A stretch of 37,370 nt of DNA from Candidatus Hydrogenedentota bacterium (GTDB lineage Bacteria; Hydrogenedentota; Hydrogenedentia; Hydrogenedentales; SLHB01): contig JACRLJ010000005.1 of assembly GCA_016215105.1 (NCBI GenBank), forward strand, positions 35,589-72,958. Reading direction: 5' to 3'. Position 1 is the first letter of the stretch. Each line of letters opens with the position of its first letter. A program made the position numbers and the translations under genes. Shown here piece by piece: positions 23,305-32,324 of this stretch. The notes beneath the pieces are model-generated. The model saw nothing but the letters and a program-made list of their open reading frames with translations. It had not been told where the DNA came from and searched no databases.

Positions 23305-26300
23305 ATGAGAGTCATCTGCTCGATTATCGGCGCGGCTGTACTGGCCGGGGCCGCCTGGTCCCAAGCGACGGTGTGGACGTATGCGCCGCCCGCGGGCCAC
23401 ATTGACGTATCGCCGGGAATAGGCGACCTCGACGGAGACGGTAACGTCGAGATCGTCGTGGGAACGACGGCGGGTCTTGTCGTCGCCCTCAATGGCGCAG
23501 GCACGGACCTGTGGCGCCGCGAGACCGGCGCGTCCATCTGTATCCCGCCCACAGTAGCCGACGTGATCGGCGACACGGCGCCGGAAGTTCTCGTCGTGAA
23601 CCGGCAGGGGCGGGTACTCTGCCTGGAGGGGCGGACCGGCGCCGTCATCTGGGACAGGGCGCTTCTTGCGCGGCCGGAATGGGGCACAACCGCTCTGGCC
23701 GTGGGCGACCTCGACGGCGACGGCGCCCCGGAAATCGTCACCGGCGCCCTGGATGGGACTGTCGTGTGCCTTCGGGGGTCCGGTGAACAAGCTTGGGCCT
23801 ATCACGACAAGCTCGGCAGAGTGTTCTGCCCGGCCATCGCCGACCTGGACAACGACGGCCAGGCCGAAGTGCTTGTCGGCTCGGATAAGGTTTCTCTAGT
23901 GTGTCTCTCGGCCTCGGGAAAAGAGCGATGGCGCCTGGACAAAGGCGTCGGCGGAAGCCCTTTTGTATGCGACTTGTCCGGAACAGGAAAGCCCACCATC
24001 CTGACCGGGATCGGCAAGGCGCTGAAGGCCCTCGACGCGACTGGAAAGACCTTGTGGTCCTGCCCAATGCCGCGTGAACTCGACAGCGCCATCACGGTCG
24101 CGGATGCGGACGGGGACGGCGCGCTCGAAATCTATGCGGTGGATCTGGGGGGAAATCTTGTATGTCTCTCACCGGATGGGAAAGCCCGGTGGACCGCCAA
24201 CGTGCAAGAACGGGTTCGGCGCTCGCCCTCCGTAGGCGACGTGGACGGCGATGGGAAGATGGAAATCCTGGTCGCGGGTTACAGTAGCGCGGTGCATGTG
24301 TCTGACGCGCTGGGACACCTGAGAATCCGCGTTCCGTTGCCCGGCCCATCCAATTCTACCGCCACACTCGCGGTCCTCGGCGAAGCCGGCCTATGCGTTA
24401 TTGTCCCCGTGTTCGGGGCGCCGATGCAGGCGCTGCGCTGGCAGGGCACGACGCCCGGCGCCAAAGTCGCCTGGCCGGAATTTCGGTATAACTCACGCCG
24501 AACGGGCGCCCTCCTGCCGAATGCCAAGAAGCCGCTCATCGATCTCACGGCCGATTTCGGTGGAATGTGCGCAGGAACAAATTCCCTCAAGGCGGTCGTG
24601 AACAACCCCGAACGCCGAAAACTGACACTTCGCGTCGAGGCCGTCCGCAGCGGCGGAAAGTCAACGGTGACTGAAGCGGCATCCAGCGAGGCACGGGTCG
24701 AGCGCCAATTCCCATACACTTTATCCGCCGACGACTCCGGAGACTTGACCCTCGTGTGTACGGTCTCGGAAGGAAAGCGCATACTAGCGCGGCGGGAACG
24801 GGTGGCGCCCGTAGCCCCGTTCGAAAAGGATATCTCCGAAGCCGAGAGGATAATCGCGGCGGTAAAAGAGCGCCTGCCGAAATTGCTCGACGCGGACGGC
24901 ATCGAACAACGGACCTTCTTCGTGGCGGCCAAGCTGCACGAATTGCGGCCCCAGGTCGCGTCAGCCGGCGCTTCCGGCGACGTGGCCCGGGTCGCGCATC
25001 GCGAGTCCCTAGCCGCGGTTCTGCGCGAAGCGCGCGAGCTCGATAAACTATCGGCATTGGCGGCGGGCGTCGCCGCCGAAGGGCGCACATCCGTCGTCCG
25101 CGCGGCCAATCCCTGGAGCCCCTTTGGCGGAACGGGCGACCTGGCGAAGAACGAGGGCGCGCAAAAGGAGTTGACCGTATTTGCCTTTGGAGGCGAGACG
25201 GAATCGGCCGCGCTCAACGTGTTCAACATCTCGAATCGGCCGCGCGCGTACCGCGTGGAGCTCGAAGGTCTCTCCCAGGGAAACCAGATGGTTCCGGCGC
25301 GGGACGCGGTCAAGCTGTTCGAGGCGCTCAACGTGCCAACGGAACGGTGCGATCTGTCGGCGGACGCATTGGCGGCCTTGAACGCCGCAAACGTCCTGCA
25401 GGCGCCGGCATGGGGCGCGCGTCAGCTCTGGCTCAACGTCAACACCCGAGCCCTCGCCCCCGGCGAATGGAAAGGCGCCGTCGTACTGCGCAGCTTGGAT
25501 GTGACGCCGATCGAGATCCGCGTTCCGTTGACTGTAACTGTATGGAAAACGCGCCTGCCCGAACACCAGGTCCTGCGGAATTGCAGTTGGGGAAATGTGG
25601 ACGCCTCCATGTTGAAGGACCAACCGGAAGAGGCGCTCAACGATCAAGTCGCGCATGGAACTAATGTATTCGTCGCAACGGCTCCGCCGAAGGCGCGATT
25701 CGATGCGGAAGGAAACCTTGTGGGCGACGTCGATTTCGCCGGGCACGACGCCTACGTGAAACGGCACGCCCCGCACGGGATCATCTTGTTCTGCGGCTAT
25801 CAGGGGGCCCTGGCGGGACCCGCTGGCGCCTCTGCGGAAACCTACGGCAAGGCGCACGTGCAATGGCTGCGAACATGGGTAAAGCATCTGGCGGACCTCG
25901 GAGTGGGCTATGATGGCTTCGCGTTGTATCCGGTGGACGAGCCCGGAATCGAAAAGGGCCGGGTGGAGGAGTTCCTGCGCCTGGCGAAACTCGCGCGCGA
26001 GGCGGACCCGAATATCCAGATGTACACCGACCCCGTGCCCGGGATCACGACGAACGAATTGCGCGCCATGACGCCGTACGTTGACATCTGGTGTCCGAAC
26101 CGCGCCGGCATGGTCCTGGACAAGACCAGCGCCAAGAAACTTGCGATCATTCAGGCCTGTGGAAAGCCGGTGTGGACCTACGAATGCGACGACAATGGCA
26201 AGCATCTGTCACCCTTGGGCTATTACCGGGGCCAGGCGTGGCTGGCCTGGAAGCACGGGCTAACCGGCATCGGGTTCTGGACCTATTGCACCTCCCCGGA

Positions 26301-26661
26301 CGATCCCTGGTTTGTTCCCAGGGCGCGCTACGACTATCTGCTCGTATATCCCGGCAATGGAGTCGTGGCGAGCAAGCGCTGGGAGGCCGTGCGTGACGGT
26401 ATCGAGGACTACGGCGCGCTCACGATGCTGAAACAGGCCATCGCGACCAAGGGCGCCTCGGCCAAACCTGAAGACCTCGAAGCGGCTAAACGGGTAATCG
26501 GTCAACAAGCCGCGAACGTGGCCGCATTCTGTATCGTACCCGACAAAATGGCGCCGCTCGGCGCTGACGAGATCGCCATTCGTTCCGGCGTCGCGGATCG
26601 CCAGTGGACGGATATCCAACGCGTTCGCAATGAAGTGGCTCGTCTGCTCGACGCGCTCTAG
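23305..26661 (+). CDS. Secreted FG-GAP/PQQ-like propeller fused to a DUF4091 glycosidase-like domain
   Basis: Exported protein of 1118 aa. The signal peptide spans residues 1-19 (ending AWSQA). Residues about 25-390 form a beta-propeller of repeated GDLDGDGxxEIVxG blades (for example starting near 39, 135, 175, 260 and 310), typical FG-GAP/VCBS calcium-binding motifs mixed with PQQ-like 'LD.tGk.lW' strands. A linker of beta and helical segments follows (about 410-600). The C-terminal half matches DUF4091, a GH123-related TIM barrel, with YPVDEP at 875-880 (D878, E879 as candidate active-site acids), DIWCPNR, and the late RWEAVRDGIEDYGALTML signature. The start is set by GGGAG about 9 bases upstream. 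The propeller may bind substrate or surface glycan. The reaction is probably exo-glycosidase-like; GH123 members act on N-acetylgalactosaminides, but specificity here is not shown. Confidence 0.88.
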   Translation: MRVICSIIGAAVLAGAAWSQATVWTYAPPAGHIDVSPGIGDLDGDGNVEIVVGTTAGLVVALNGAGTDLWRRETGASICIPPTVADVIGDTAPEVLVVNRQGRVLCLEGRTGAVIWDRALLARPEWGTTALAVGDLDGDGAPEIVTGALDGTVVCLRGSGEQAWAYHDKLGRVFCPAIADLDNDGQAEVLVGSDKVSLVCLSASGKERWRLDKGVGGSPFVCDLSGTGKPTILTGIGKALKALDATGKTLWSCPMPRELDSAITVADADGDGALEIYAVDLGGNLVCLSPDGKARWTANVQERVRRSPSVGDVDGDGKMEILVAGYSSAVHVSDALGHLRIRVPLPGPSNSTATLAVLGEAGLCVIVPVFGAPMQALRWQGTTPGAKVAWPEFRYNSRRTGALLPNAKKPLIDLTADFGGMCAGTNSLKAVVNNPERRKLTLRVEAVRSGGKSTVTEAASSEARVERQFPYTLSADDSGDLTLVCTVSEGKRILARRERVAPVAPFEKDISEAERIIAAVKERLPKLLDADGIEQRTFFVAAKLHELRPQVASAGASGDVARVAHRESLAAVLREARELDKLSALAAGVAAEGRTSVVRAANPWSPFGGTGDLAKNEGAQKELTVFAFGGETESAALNVFNISNRPRAYRVELEGLSQGNQMVPARDAVKLFEALNVPTERCDLSADALAALNAANVLQAPAWGARQLWLNVNTRALAPGEWKGAVVLRSLDVTPIEIRVPLTVTVWKTRLPEHQVLRNCSWGNVDASMLKDQPEEALNDQVAHGTNVFVATAPPKARFDAEGNLVGDVDFAGHDAYVKRHAPHGIILFCGYQGALAGPAGASAETYGKAHVQWLRTWVKHLADLGVGYDGFALYPVDEPGIEKGRVEEFLRLAKLAREADPNIQMYTDPVPGITTNELRAMTPYVDIWCPNRAGMVLDKTSAKKLAIIQACGKPVWTYECDDNGKHLSPLGYYRGQAWLAWKHGLTGIGFWTYCTSPDDPWFVPRARYDYLLVYPGNGVVASKRWEAVRDGIEDYGALTMLKQAIATKGASAKPEDLEAAKRVIGQQAANVAAFCIVPDKMAPLGADEIAIRSGVADRQWTDIQRVRNEVARLLDAL

Positions 26662-26674
26662 ATCATAGCCACTC

Positions 26675-26691
26675 CACCGGCGCCGCCGGTG
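26675..26691 (+). terminator. Hairpin after the DUF4091 gene
   Basis: CACCGGC-GCC-GCCGGTG, a perfect 7-bp stem with a 3-base loop, 13 bp after the stop codon. No T-tract follows, so it may stabilise the mRNA end or terminate weakly. Confidence 0.45.
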
Positions 26692-26821
26692 AGAATTGAA
26701 AAGGAGCCGCCATTGCCGCGATAGGGTGGAAGAGCTGCGTGTTACCGCATTCTGACCGGAGCTCCCGCCGCGGCGATTTGTTTGTAACAAGAACACCAAG
26801 TACGGGCGCCACGGCCGGGAG

Positions 26822-26841
26822 GGCGGATGTCCTCATCCGCC
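26822..26841. repeat. REP-like palindrome
   Basis: GGCGGATG-TCCT-CATCCGCC, an 8-bp perfect stem with a 4-base loop, flanked by GGCCGG-rich sequence on both sides. Only one copy exists in this window, so its repetitive nature is a guess from its form. Confidence 0.4.
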
Positions 26842-26990
26842 GGCCGGAACGCATCAACCCGTTCCGTCTTGTGAGCTACTTTGGGCTCGAAACCTCCGCC
26901 AGGCAGTGTTCGTTATCGTGAGTTCTGCCCATTGAATGACAACGGCTTACGTACGCCGTACGCTTCGCGGGGAATTGGCTGAAAAAAGGC

Positions 26991-27019
26991 TTGACAACTG
27001 AACCGCGATGGACTATAAA
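26991..27019 (+). promoter_or_regulatory. Sigma-70-type promoter of the blaI-like operon
   Basis: TTGACA (26991-26996), a 17-base spacer, and TATAAA (27014-27019). This is close to the ideal housekeeping promoter and lies 40 bases upstream of the repressor start codon. Confidence 0.8.
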
Positions 27020-27026
27020 TATAGTC
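27011..27026. promoter_or_regulatory. Dyad operator overlapping the -10 box
   Basis: GACTAT-AAAT-ATAGTC is an inverted repeat that covers the -10 hexamer of the promoter at 26991-27019. BlaI/MecI-family repressors bind short dyads in this position and repress their own operon, so this is the likely BlaI-like site. The binding itself is inferred. Confidence 0.65.
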
Positions 27027-27058
27027 GGTGTTGTCAATCATAGTACGAGGTGAATGTG

Positions 27059-27469
27059 ATGAAACGAAGAAGCGCTGCTCGGGAACTGCCGGAGTTGTCC
27101 CGTCTTGAACAGGAAATCATGAATGTCGTGTGGGACTTGGGAGAATGCGCCTCGGGAGACGTCATCGCCGCGTATACACCGGCGCGCCCGCTGGCCAATA
27201 CGACAATACGGACGGTGCTGACAAACCTGCGCAAGAAGGGATACGTGGAACTGGTTCCGAGCATCGACCGCGGCTACCGGCTGCGGGCAGCCGTGCCGCG
27301 AGCCACGGTGGCCGGGCGATCGCTGAAGACGCTGGTTCGCACCTTGTTCGGGGGGGCGCCGCAGCACGCTATCGCATATCTAATACGTGAGGAAGCGATC
27401 GGCGAGAGCGACTTGGAAGAGATACGGGAAATGCTCGAAGCGCGAAGAAAGAGAAAGGACAAACCATGA
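27059..27469 (+). CDS. BlaI/MecI-family transcriptional repressor
   Basis: DNA-binding winged-helix repressor of 136 aa. The N-terminal domain includes LSRLEQEIMNVVWDLGE, then TTIRTVLTNLRKKGYVE, the recognition helix and wing region typical of BlaI/MecI/CopY proteins, and the C-terminal part (about 85-136) is the helical dimerisation domain. In this family the protein is cut or released when a membrane M56 protease senses a signal. The ATG at 27059 is chosen because GAGGTG lies 6 bases upstream; an in-frame GTG at 27050 falls inside that RBS. It is preceded by a strong promoter with an operator dyad and overlaps the receptor gene by 4 bp (ATGA), so the two are translationally coupled. The regulon beyond its own operon is unknown. 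Confidence 0.93.
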   Translation: MKRRSAARELPELSRLEQEIMNVVWDLGECASGDVIAAYTPARPLANTTIRTVLTNLRKKGYVELVPSIDRGYRLRAAVPRATVAGRSLKTLVRTLFGGAPQHAIAYLIREEAIGESDLEEIREMLEARRKRKDKP

Positions 27470-30400
27470 ACACAGCAGAGCGGTTCCAATCTGCGTTGTC
27501 TATTCTTTCGAGCGAGCCCATACTGGGCCGCCTGTTCGTCGCGAGCGTAGAAATGGCGGTCCTGGCAGGCCTTGTGTGGGTCGCCATCCACGCGGGGATC
27601 GTGCGGTCACCGCGCTGGCAATCGCTGTTGTGGCTGCTGGTGCTGGTGAAACCGCTTGTTGCTGTGAGCTTGGGGGCGTTGCTACCGGTCATACAGCTTG
27701 AAGCAGCTCCTCCCGTCACCCCTGCGTCGAGAGAGGTCTTCAGCCGCGATTCCGCTCGCTTGGCGCCATCCAGTGACGACACCAAGCCTGCCCATGCGGT
27801 CGAGGAGCGTGCAGCGTGGGTAGAGAAAGGCAATGCCAGCGCGCCAGTGTCCACAGATTCCGTCCCGCCGTACGCGCGCGCGTGGCGCTGGCCGTGGGGC
27901 CTTCTACGTACGCTCGTGACGGCTTGGGCCACAGGGGCGTTCCTCCTCGCAACATACGTGGTGTTTGATCGGATACGTCTGTGGCGTCTTATCGCTGCGG
28001 CATGCCCGGCGCCCGAAGCGCTCGGGAACCAGTACCGCGAACTAGTCGCGAACTTGGGCGTAGGAAAGCCTCCGCGCCTGCGGATTACGAGCGCGCTGGA
28101 ATCGCCCGCGCTGGCGGGCGTGCTCCGCCCAACAATCCTCTTACCGGGTTGGCTGGCGGATAAACCATGGAACTCGGAACTGGAGTGGTCGCTGCGTCAT
28201 GAGTTGGCGCACTGGAAGCTGGGCGACTCGCTCGCCAACGCCGCGCGTCAGGCGGCGCAAGTATTCTTTTTCTTTCATCCAGTGACCTGGTGGGCCGGGC
28301 GGAAGTGGCAAGAGGCCGCCGAACTAGCGTGCGACCGGGCCGTGGTACACACGGAAAGCGAAGTCGAAGACTATGCCGGCAACCTGTACCAGGTGCTGGC
28401 GCAGATCCATGGCCAACGCCGGGGTCTGCTCGCCAGCGGTCTGTTTGCGACCCGCACGCAAATCGGGCGCCGAATCGCCGAACTGCTGAGCGACCCGCTG
28501 AAGTATCCCGCAAGGCTCGGCGCACGGGGTCTTGTTGTCTTGATGGCAGTGGCGGCAATCAGTCTGGCCGTAGGAAGTTCGTTCGCAAGTGGCAAGGAAG
28601 AAACGCCCGCCACGAGCGCTATCACGGTAGAGGTTCAGAAGAACATCCAACACGCCATCGAGATGCTTTCGACGACGTCGGAATTCGAGAGGGATAAGGT
28701 CAAAGCAGTATTCGACATCGTTCGCGCGCAACCCAACCGCCCTGCGCTGGACGCACTGTGTGAATGGCTAAAGAGCGACGTGGCAACGAAGCGGCGATCT
28801 GCCGTCCACATCATTGGGGCGTTGCCGTGGGAAGACGCTAGCCCCGCGTTTCAGCCGCTGCAGGACCTGCTGACGCATAAAGAAAACTCAACGCGCGGAA
28901 TGGCGGCCTTGACCTTGGCGACGATCGGCGGCAGCGCGTCCTATGACGCCATAGTAGGCATGGCGCAGAAAGATACCGATGCCTACGCCCGCCGCTGCGC
29001 GGCGTGGGCGCTGGGCGAGCTGGGCGACCCAAAGGCGCTGGAGCCGTTACAGACGGTCAGTAAGGATCCGGATACAAATGTTGCCCGGAACGCGGAGAAC
29101 GCTATTGACCGGCTCACGTTCCTGCGCAATCACGCCGGCGCAACAGGCGACGCGAAACAAGTTGTCCGAGGCATCTGGCTAGTTGCAGGATCAACCCCTT
29201 GGGATGAGACGCGGCTCGGACGCGCGGTGGACTCGGTGCGTAGCGCGGCGCCGGATGTTCGCAAAGCGCTATTGGATGAGGCCGCGTCGAACCCTTCAAC
29301 GGCGATCAAGAACAGCGCCTCGTACGTAATGCAGAAGCTTGCAGATACCGCGTCCCCGGCTTCGGGCGCAGGCGCCCCATCTCCGTCAGGCTCCGCCAAT
29401 ACGCCACACCGCGACTGGGGACCCGAACAAGCCACCGGCGCGCCTGACACAAACGAGGCAGGCGATATTGTAACGGCTTGGGCCTCTCTGACACCGGACG
29501 AACAGCCGGAATGGCTTCTGCTCAAATACGACGTGTCCGTAATTCCCAAAGGCGTGAAGATCTACGAAACCTACAATCCCGGCGCCGTCAACAAAGTGAG
29601 CGTGCTCGGCGCGGACGGCAAAGAAGTCAACGTTTGGGAAGGCCCGGACCCTACACCCACTGGCAAGGGAAAGGGCGTGTCGGAAATCGCATTCACAACT
29701 CCGTTCAAAGTGAATGCTGTGAAAATCTATCTCGATTCGCCGCGCGTGCAGGGCTGGAACGAGATTGACGCCGTGGGTCTGGTGGACGAGTCCGGAAAAG
29801 AGCACTGGGCCTCGAGCGCCGAGGCCAGCACCACATTCGCGGAACGAACACACGAGTCACGACATGCCCAGCAGGAGCCCGCCAAGCCCCAGGGCCAGGC
29901 GTCGGTCACAGTGCTGGGCGTAGATGGACAGCCGGCCGGTTCGGTGAGTATCGACGCGCTTCGCCTCGATACGTCGGCGGAGAATCTCGCCGAAAAGGAC
30001 GCCATCGTCTGGCGCGAAGGGGAAGCTCGATGGGCGCCAAGGCTCTCGACGGGTGGGCGCGGCAAATGCCAGCTCGATAATCTCGAACCTGGCAGGTACC
30101 GATTCGTTGCACAACTTGTGAACGAGGATCGGCGTGATCCGACACCTCTCGGCGTTTCCGATGCCGTCCAGATCGAGGAAGGACAAACAAAAGAAGTCGT
30201 CGTCCGGCTGCAAGGCCGCGAAGCCCTTGCCATCCGGTTCATTGACAGTGAAGCCGGGAAGGCGATCTCAACGGCTTGGTACGTACTGTACCGGGAGGAC
30301 GGACTGCCCATTGGCCGCGCCTCGAACTACAACAATTGGACAAGTGATGACGGCACGGCCCACTTCCGAGCACTCATGCCGGGCCGGTACCGGCTTCAGG

Positions 30401-32310
30401 CGAAGCGCCAAGCCGACTACCAGCACGACGCCGAATACTCCCAGGAAGGCGGACCCACTTGGATCGAGGTGACCGCCGGACGCGAAAACGCCGTGGAAAT
30501 CCATCTAAAGCCCCACCCGCTTTCCGAGGCGGAGCAGATGGAGCGCTGGCCCTTCTCGGTCTTCGGAACCGTAACCGACGAGGCGGGGAATCCGGCGCCG
30601 GACGTCGAAATCAGGGCCAGTTGCGGGATGGGTACACTGATGCCCACGGGCAATACGCGCTCTGGCGCCGATGGCAAGTATTTGCTCCGTTTCGGTCCCG
30701 GAATGCATTCATTTGAGGACAGTGGGCGCGAGCGTGTCAACCTGCAGGCAGCCACCATCCACGCCTCCAAGCCCGGTTTCTACGAGAAGAACCTTTGCCG
30801 TCAAGGCGGCCTCGGAATGGCTAACGTAAGGCCGGAGAAGACAGATGGATGGCCCGCGTCGCCGACGCAGATTGTCGTACCCAACGAGCCGTACCGGCTG
30901 GATTTCATCATGACGCCGGCCGCGCAGGTACGGGGAAAGCTCTTGGATGCCGCAGGCAAACCCGTCGTGGGACAGCGCATTACCGTGACGGGGCCTGAGC
31001 TCGGGCCGTCGAGCAGCGCCTTGACGTCTTTACAGACGATCGACGAGGGACTGTTCTCATTCGAGGCGCCCTGCAAACCGTTTCGGCTCGAACTAAACAA
31101 GCCGCCCGCTGACGGTAAAACTACGTTGATGAATCTCCAGAAACCGGGTCATTACGAAATCATACTGACGTTGGAGGACACGTCCGGCGCGGCGCGCGTG
31201 AAGGTACAGGCGCAATCCGTTCCATCGGGGATGACCAAAGAGTCGCTGCTGGCGCTGCCGCCGATCGAGTTACCGGCGGGTTTGCCGAAAGGTGTCGTGG
31301 CGCTGAGTACGGGCGACGGCACAGCCGAAGACAAGCGAAGTCTGGGGGCTTCAGGACACGCGATACGTTTTTCAAAACCGAAGGATGTGCGCTTCGTCGA
31401 GGCTGTCCAATTCTGTGGATCACGCTACGGCACGGCGGAACCGCCCAAGGACAACTTCCATGTCTACATCTTGAACGAGCAGTTCCAAGTTCTGGGCGAC
31501 CTGCCATTTCCCTACGCGATGGTCGAGCGCGGCGATATGAAGTGGTACACGCTGCGGACGCCGTCAATCGAGGTCCCGGAACAGTTCAGCGTGGCAATTG
31601 CCTTCAACCCGAGCGACACTAAAGGCATCTACTTGGGCATGGACAAAGACGTCGAGCAATCCCACTCGTACCAGGGGCTTCCCGAAGACGGATTCGAGCC
31701 GGTGAAAGATACCTTCGACTGGACGGTGCGCGTGTTCATGTCGAACGAGGCCTCGGGAGAGAAAGGCGTCCAGCACCTCGCAGACTGGACACCTCCGAAG
31801 ACCGTCAATGCCTTCGAGGGCTTGACCGAGGCCAAATACGACACGGGTAATTCCGACGGCAAGCAGAGCTACGGAGGACGCGGCCCCAGGATCGAGTTGG
31901 CGCTTGGAACTCTGGTTCCCGGCGCCGCACAACTTAAGGGATTCCGCGTCTACGGCAGCCGCTACGGGTCCGGATTCGATCCGCAAACGACTATGTTCAA
32001 ATCGGCCGTGTTGGACAAGACGGGCGCCGTGATCTGCGAACAGCAGTTCCCCTACTCGCTATTCAGTTACAAGGAAAAGTGGGTCGATCTGGTCTTGACG
32101 ACGCCTCTTTCCCTTGACAAGACCGCCGCCGATGGTGGCGCAATCTCGGTCGCCCTTGATCCCGAAGCGACGCAGTTCAAAGGCATCTACTTCCACTACA
32201 ACAAGGACCCGCAGGTATCGCACTCGTCGCGCGGGACCATAGCGCGCGGCTTCGAGCCTGTGCCCGACCGCGAGTGGATGATCCGGGCGTACGTGACATT
32301 GGCGAAGTAG
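27466..32310 (+). CDS. BlaR1-like M56 metalloprotease receptor with giant HEAT/discoidin/Cna-like extracytoplasmic region
   Basis: Membrane signalling protease of 1614 aa, partner of the BlaI-like repressor. Predicted TM helices lie near residues 21-45, 50-70, 145-165 and 355-375, the BlaR1 layout. The zinc site is HELAH (245-249) with E286 in AELACDRAVV, as in M56 peptidases. The usual penicillin-binding domain is absent. Instead, about 390-560 contains HEAT-like repeats, 645-790 a discoidin-like domain (HRDWGPEQATGAPD ... WNEIDAVGL), 820-1240 three carboxypeptidase-regulatory-like beta domains (for example SVFGTVTDEAGNPAPDVEI), and 1278-1427 and 1451-1614 a duplicated domain sharing GSRYG and GFEPV. 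These modules suggest sensing of glycan or surface contact rather than beta-lactam. The gene ends 15 bp from the convergent gene. Protease activity and ligand are inferred. Confidence 0.9.
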   Translation: MNTAERFQSALSILSSEPILGRLFVASVEMAVLAGLVWVAIHAGIVRSPRWQSLLWLLVLVKPLVAVSLGALLPVIQLEAAPPVTPASREVFSRDSARLAPSSDDTKPAHAVEERAAWVEKGNASAPVSTDSVPPYARAWRWPWGLLRTLVTAWATGAFLLATYVVFDRIRLWRLIAAACPAPEALGNQYRELVANLGVGKPPRLRITSALESPALAGVLRPTILLPGWLADKPWNSELEWSLRHELAHWKLGDSLANAARQAAQVFFFFHPVTWWAGRKWQEAAELACDRAVVHTESEVEDYAGNLYQVLAQIHGQRRGLLASGLFATRTQIGRRIAELLSDPLKYPARLGARGLVVLMAVAAISLAVGSSFASGKEETPATSAITVEVQKNIQHAIEMLSTTSEFERDKVKAVFDIVRAQPNRPALDALCEWLKSDVATKRRSAVHIIGALPWEDASPAFQPLQDLLTHKENSTRGMAALTLATIGGSASYDAIVGMAQKDTDAYARRCAAWALGELGDPKALEPLQTVSKDPDTNVARNAENAIDRLTFLRNHAGATGDAKQVVRGIWLVAGSTPWDETRLGRAVDSVRSAAPDVRKALLDEAASNPSTAIKNSASYVMQKLADTASPASGAGAPSPSGSANTPHRDWGPEQATGAPDTNEAGDIVTAWASLTPDEQPEWLLLKYDVSVIPKGVKIYETYNPGAVNKVSVLGADGKEVNVWEGPDPTPTGKGKGVSEIAFTTPFKVNAVKIYLDSPRVQGWNEIDAVGLVDESGKEHWASSAEASTTFAERTHESRHAQQEPAKPQGQASVTVLGVDGQPAGSVSIDALRLDTSAENLAEKDAIVWREGEARWAPRLSTGGRGKCQLDNLEPGRYRFVAQLVNEDRRDPTPLGVSDAVQIEEGQTKEVVVRLQGREALAIRFIDSEAGKAISTAWYVLYREDGLPIGRASNYNNWTSDDGTAHFRALMPGRYRLQAKRQADYQHDAEYSQEGGPTWIEVTAGRENAVEIHLKPHPLSEAEQMERWPFSVFGTVTDEAGNPAPDVEIRASCGMGTLMPTGNTRSGADGKYLLRFGPGMHSFEDSGRERVNLQAATIHASKPGFYEKNLCRQGGLGMANVRPEKTDGWPASPTQIVVPNEPYRLDFIMTPAAQVRGKLLDAAGKPVVGQRITVTGPELGPSSSALTSLQTIDEGLFSFEAPCKPFRLELNKPPADGKTTLMNLQKPGHYEIILTLEDTSGAARVKVQAQSVPSGMTKESLLALPPIELPAGLPKGVVALSTGDGTAEDKRSLGASGHAIRFSKPKDVRFVEAVQFCGSRYGTAEPPKDNFHVYILNEQFQVLGDLPFPYAMVERGDMKWYTLRTPSIEVPEQFSVAIAFNPSDTKGIYLGMDKDVEQSHSYQGLPEDGFEPVKDTFDWTVRVFMSNEASGEKGVQHLADWTPPKTVNAFEGLTEAKYDTGNSDGKQSYGGRGPRIELALGTLVPGAAQLKGFRVYGSRYGSGFDPQTTMFKSAVLDKTGAVICEQQFPYSLFSYKEKWVDLVLTTPLSLDKTAADGGAISVALDPEATQFKGIYFHYNKDPQVSHSSRGTIARGFEPVPDREWMIRAYVTLAK

Positions 32311-32324
32311 TGTAAGCCGCTGAA

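Larger units (their letters stand above)
26662..26990. other. Intergenic region before the blaI-like promoter
   Basis: About 330 bases with no credible gene. They hold a hairpin just after the DUF4091 gene (26675-26691) and a second strong palindrome (26822-26841) within a GC-rich stretch that looks like an interspersed intergenic repeat. The blaI-like promoter begins at 26991. Confidence 0.65.

Noticed and set aside
25048-26205. Minus-strand ORF of 385 codons and the neighbouring one at 24279-25331
   Set aside because: Both are antisense to the FG-GAP/DUF4091 gene, whose motifs are clearly real in the plus frame.
27059-32310. A beta-lactam resistance regulator pair (BlaI/BlaR1 in the strict sense)
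   Set aside because: No penicillin-binding sensor motifs were seen in the receptor and no beta-lactamase gene is nearby.
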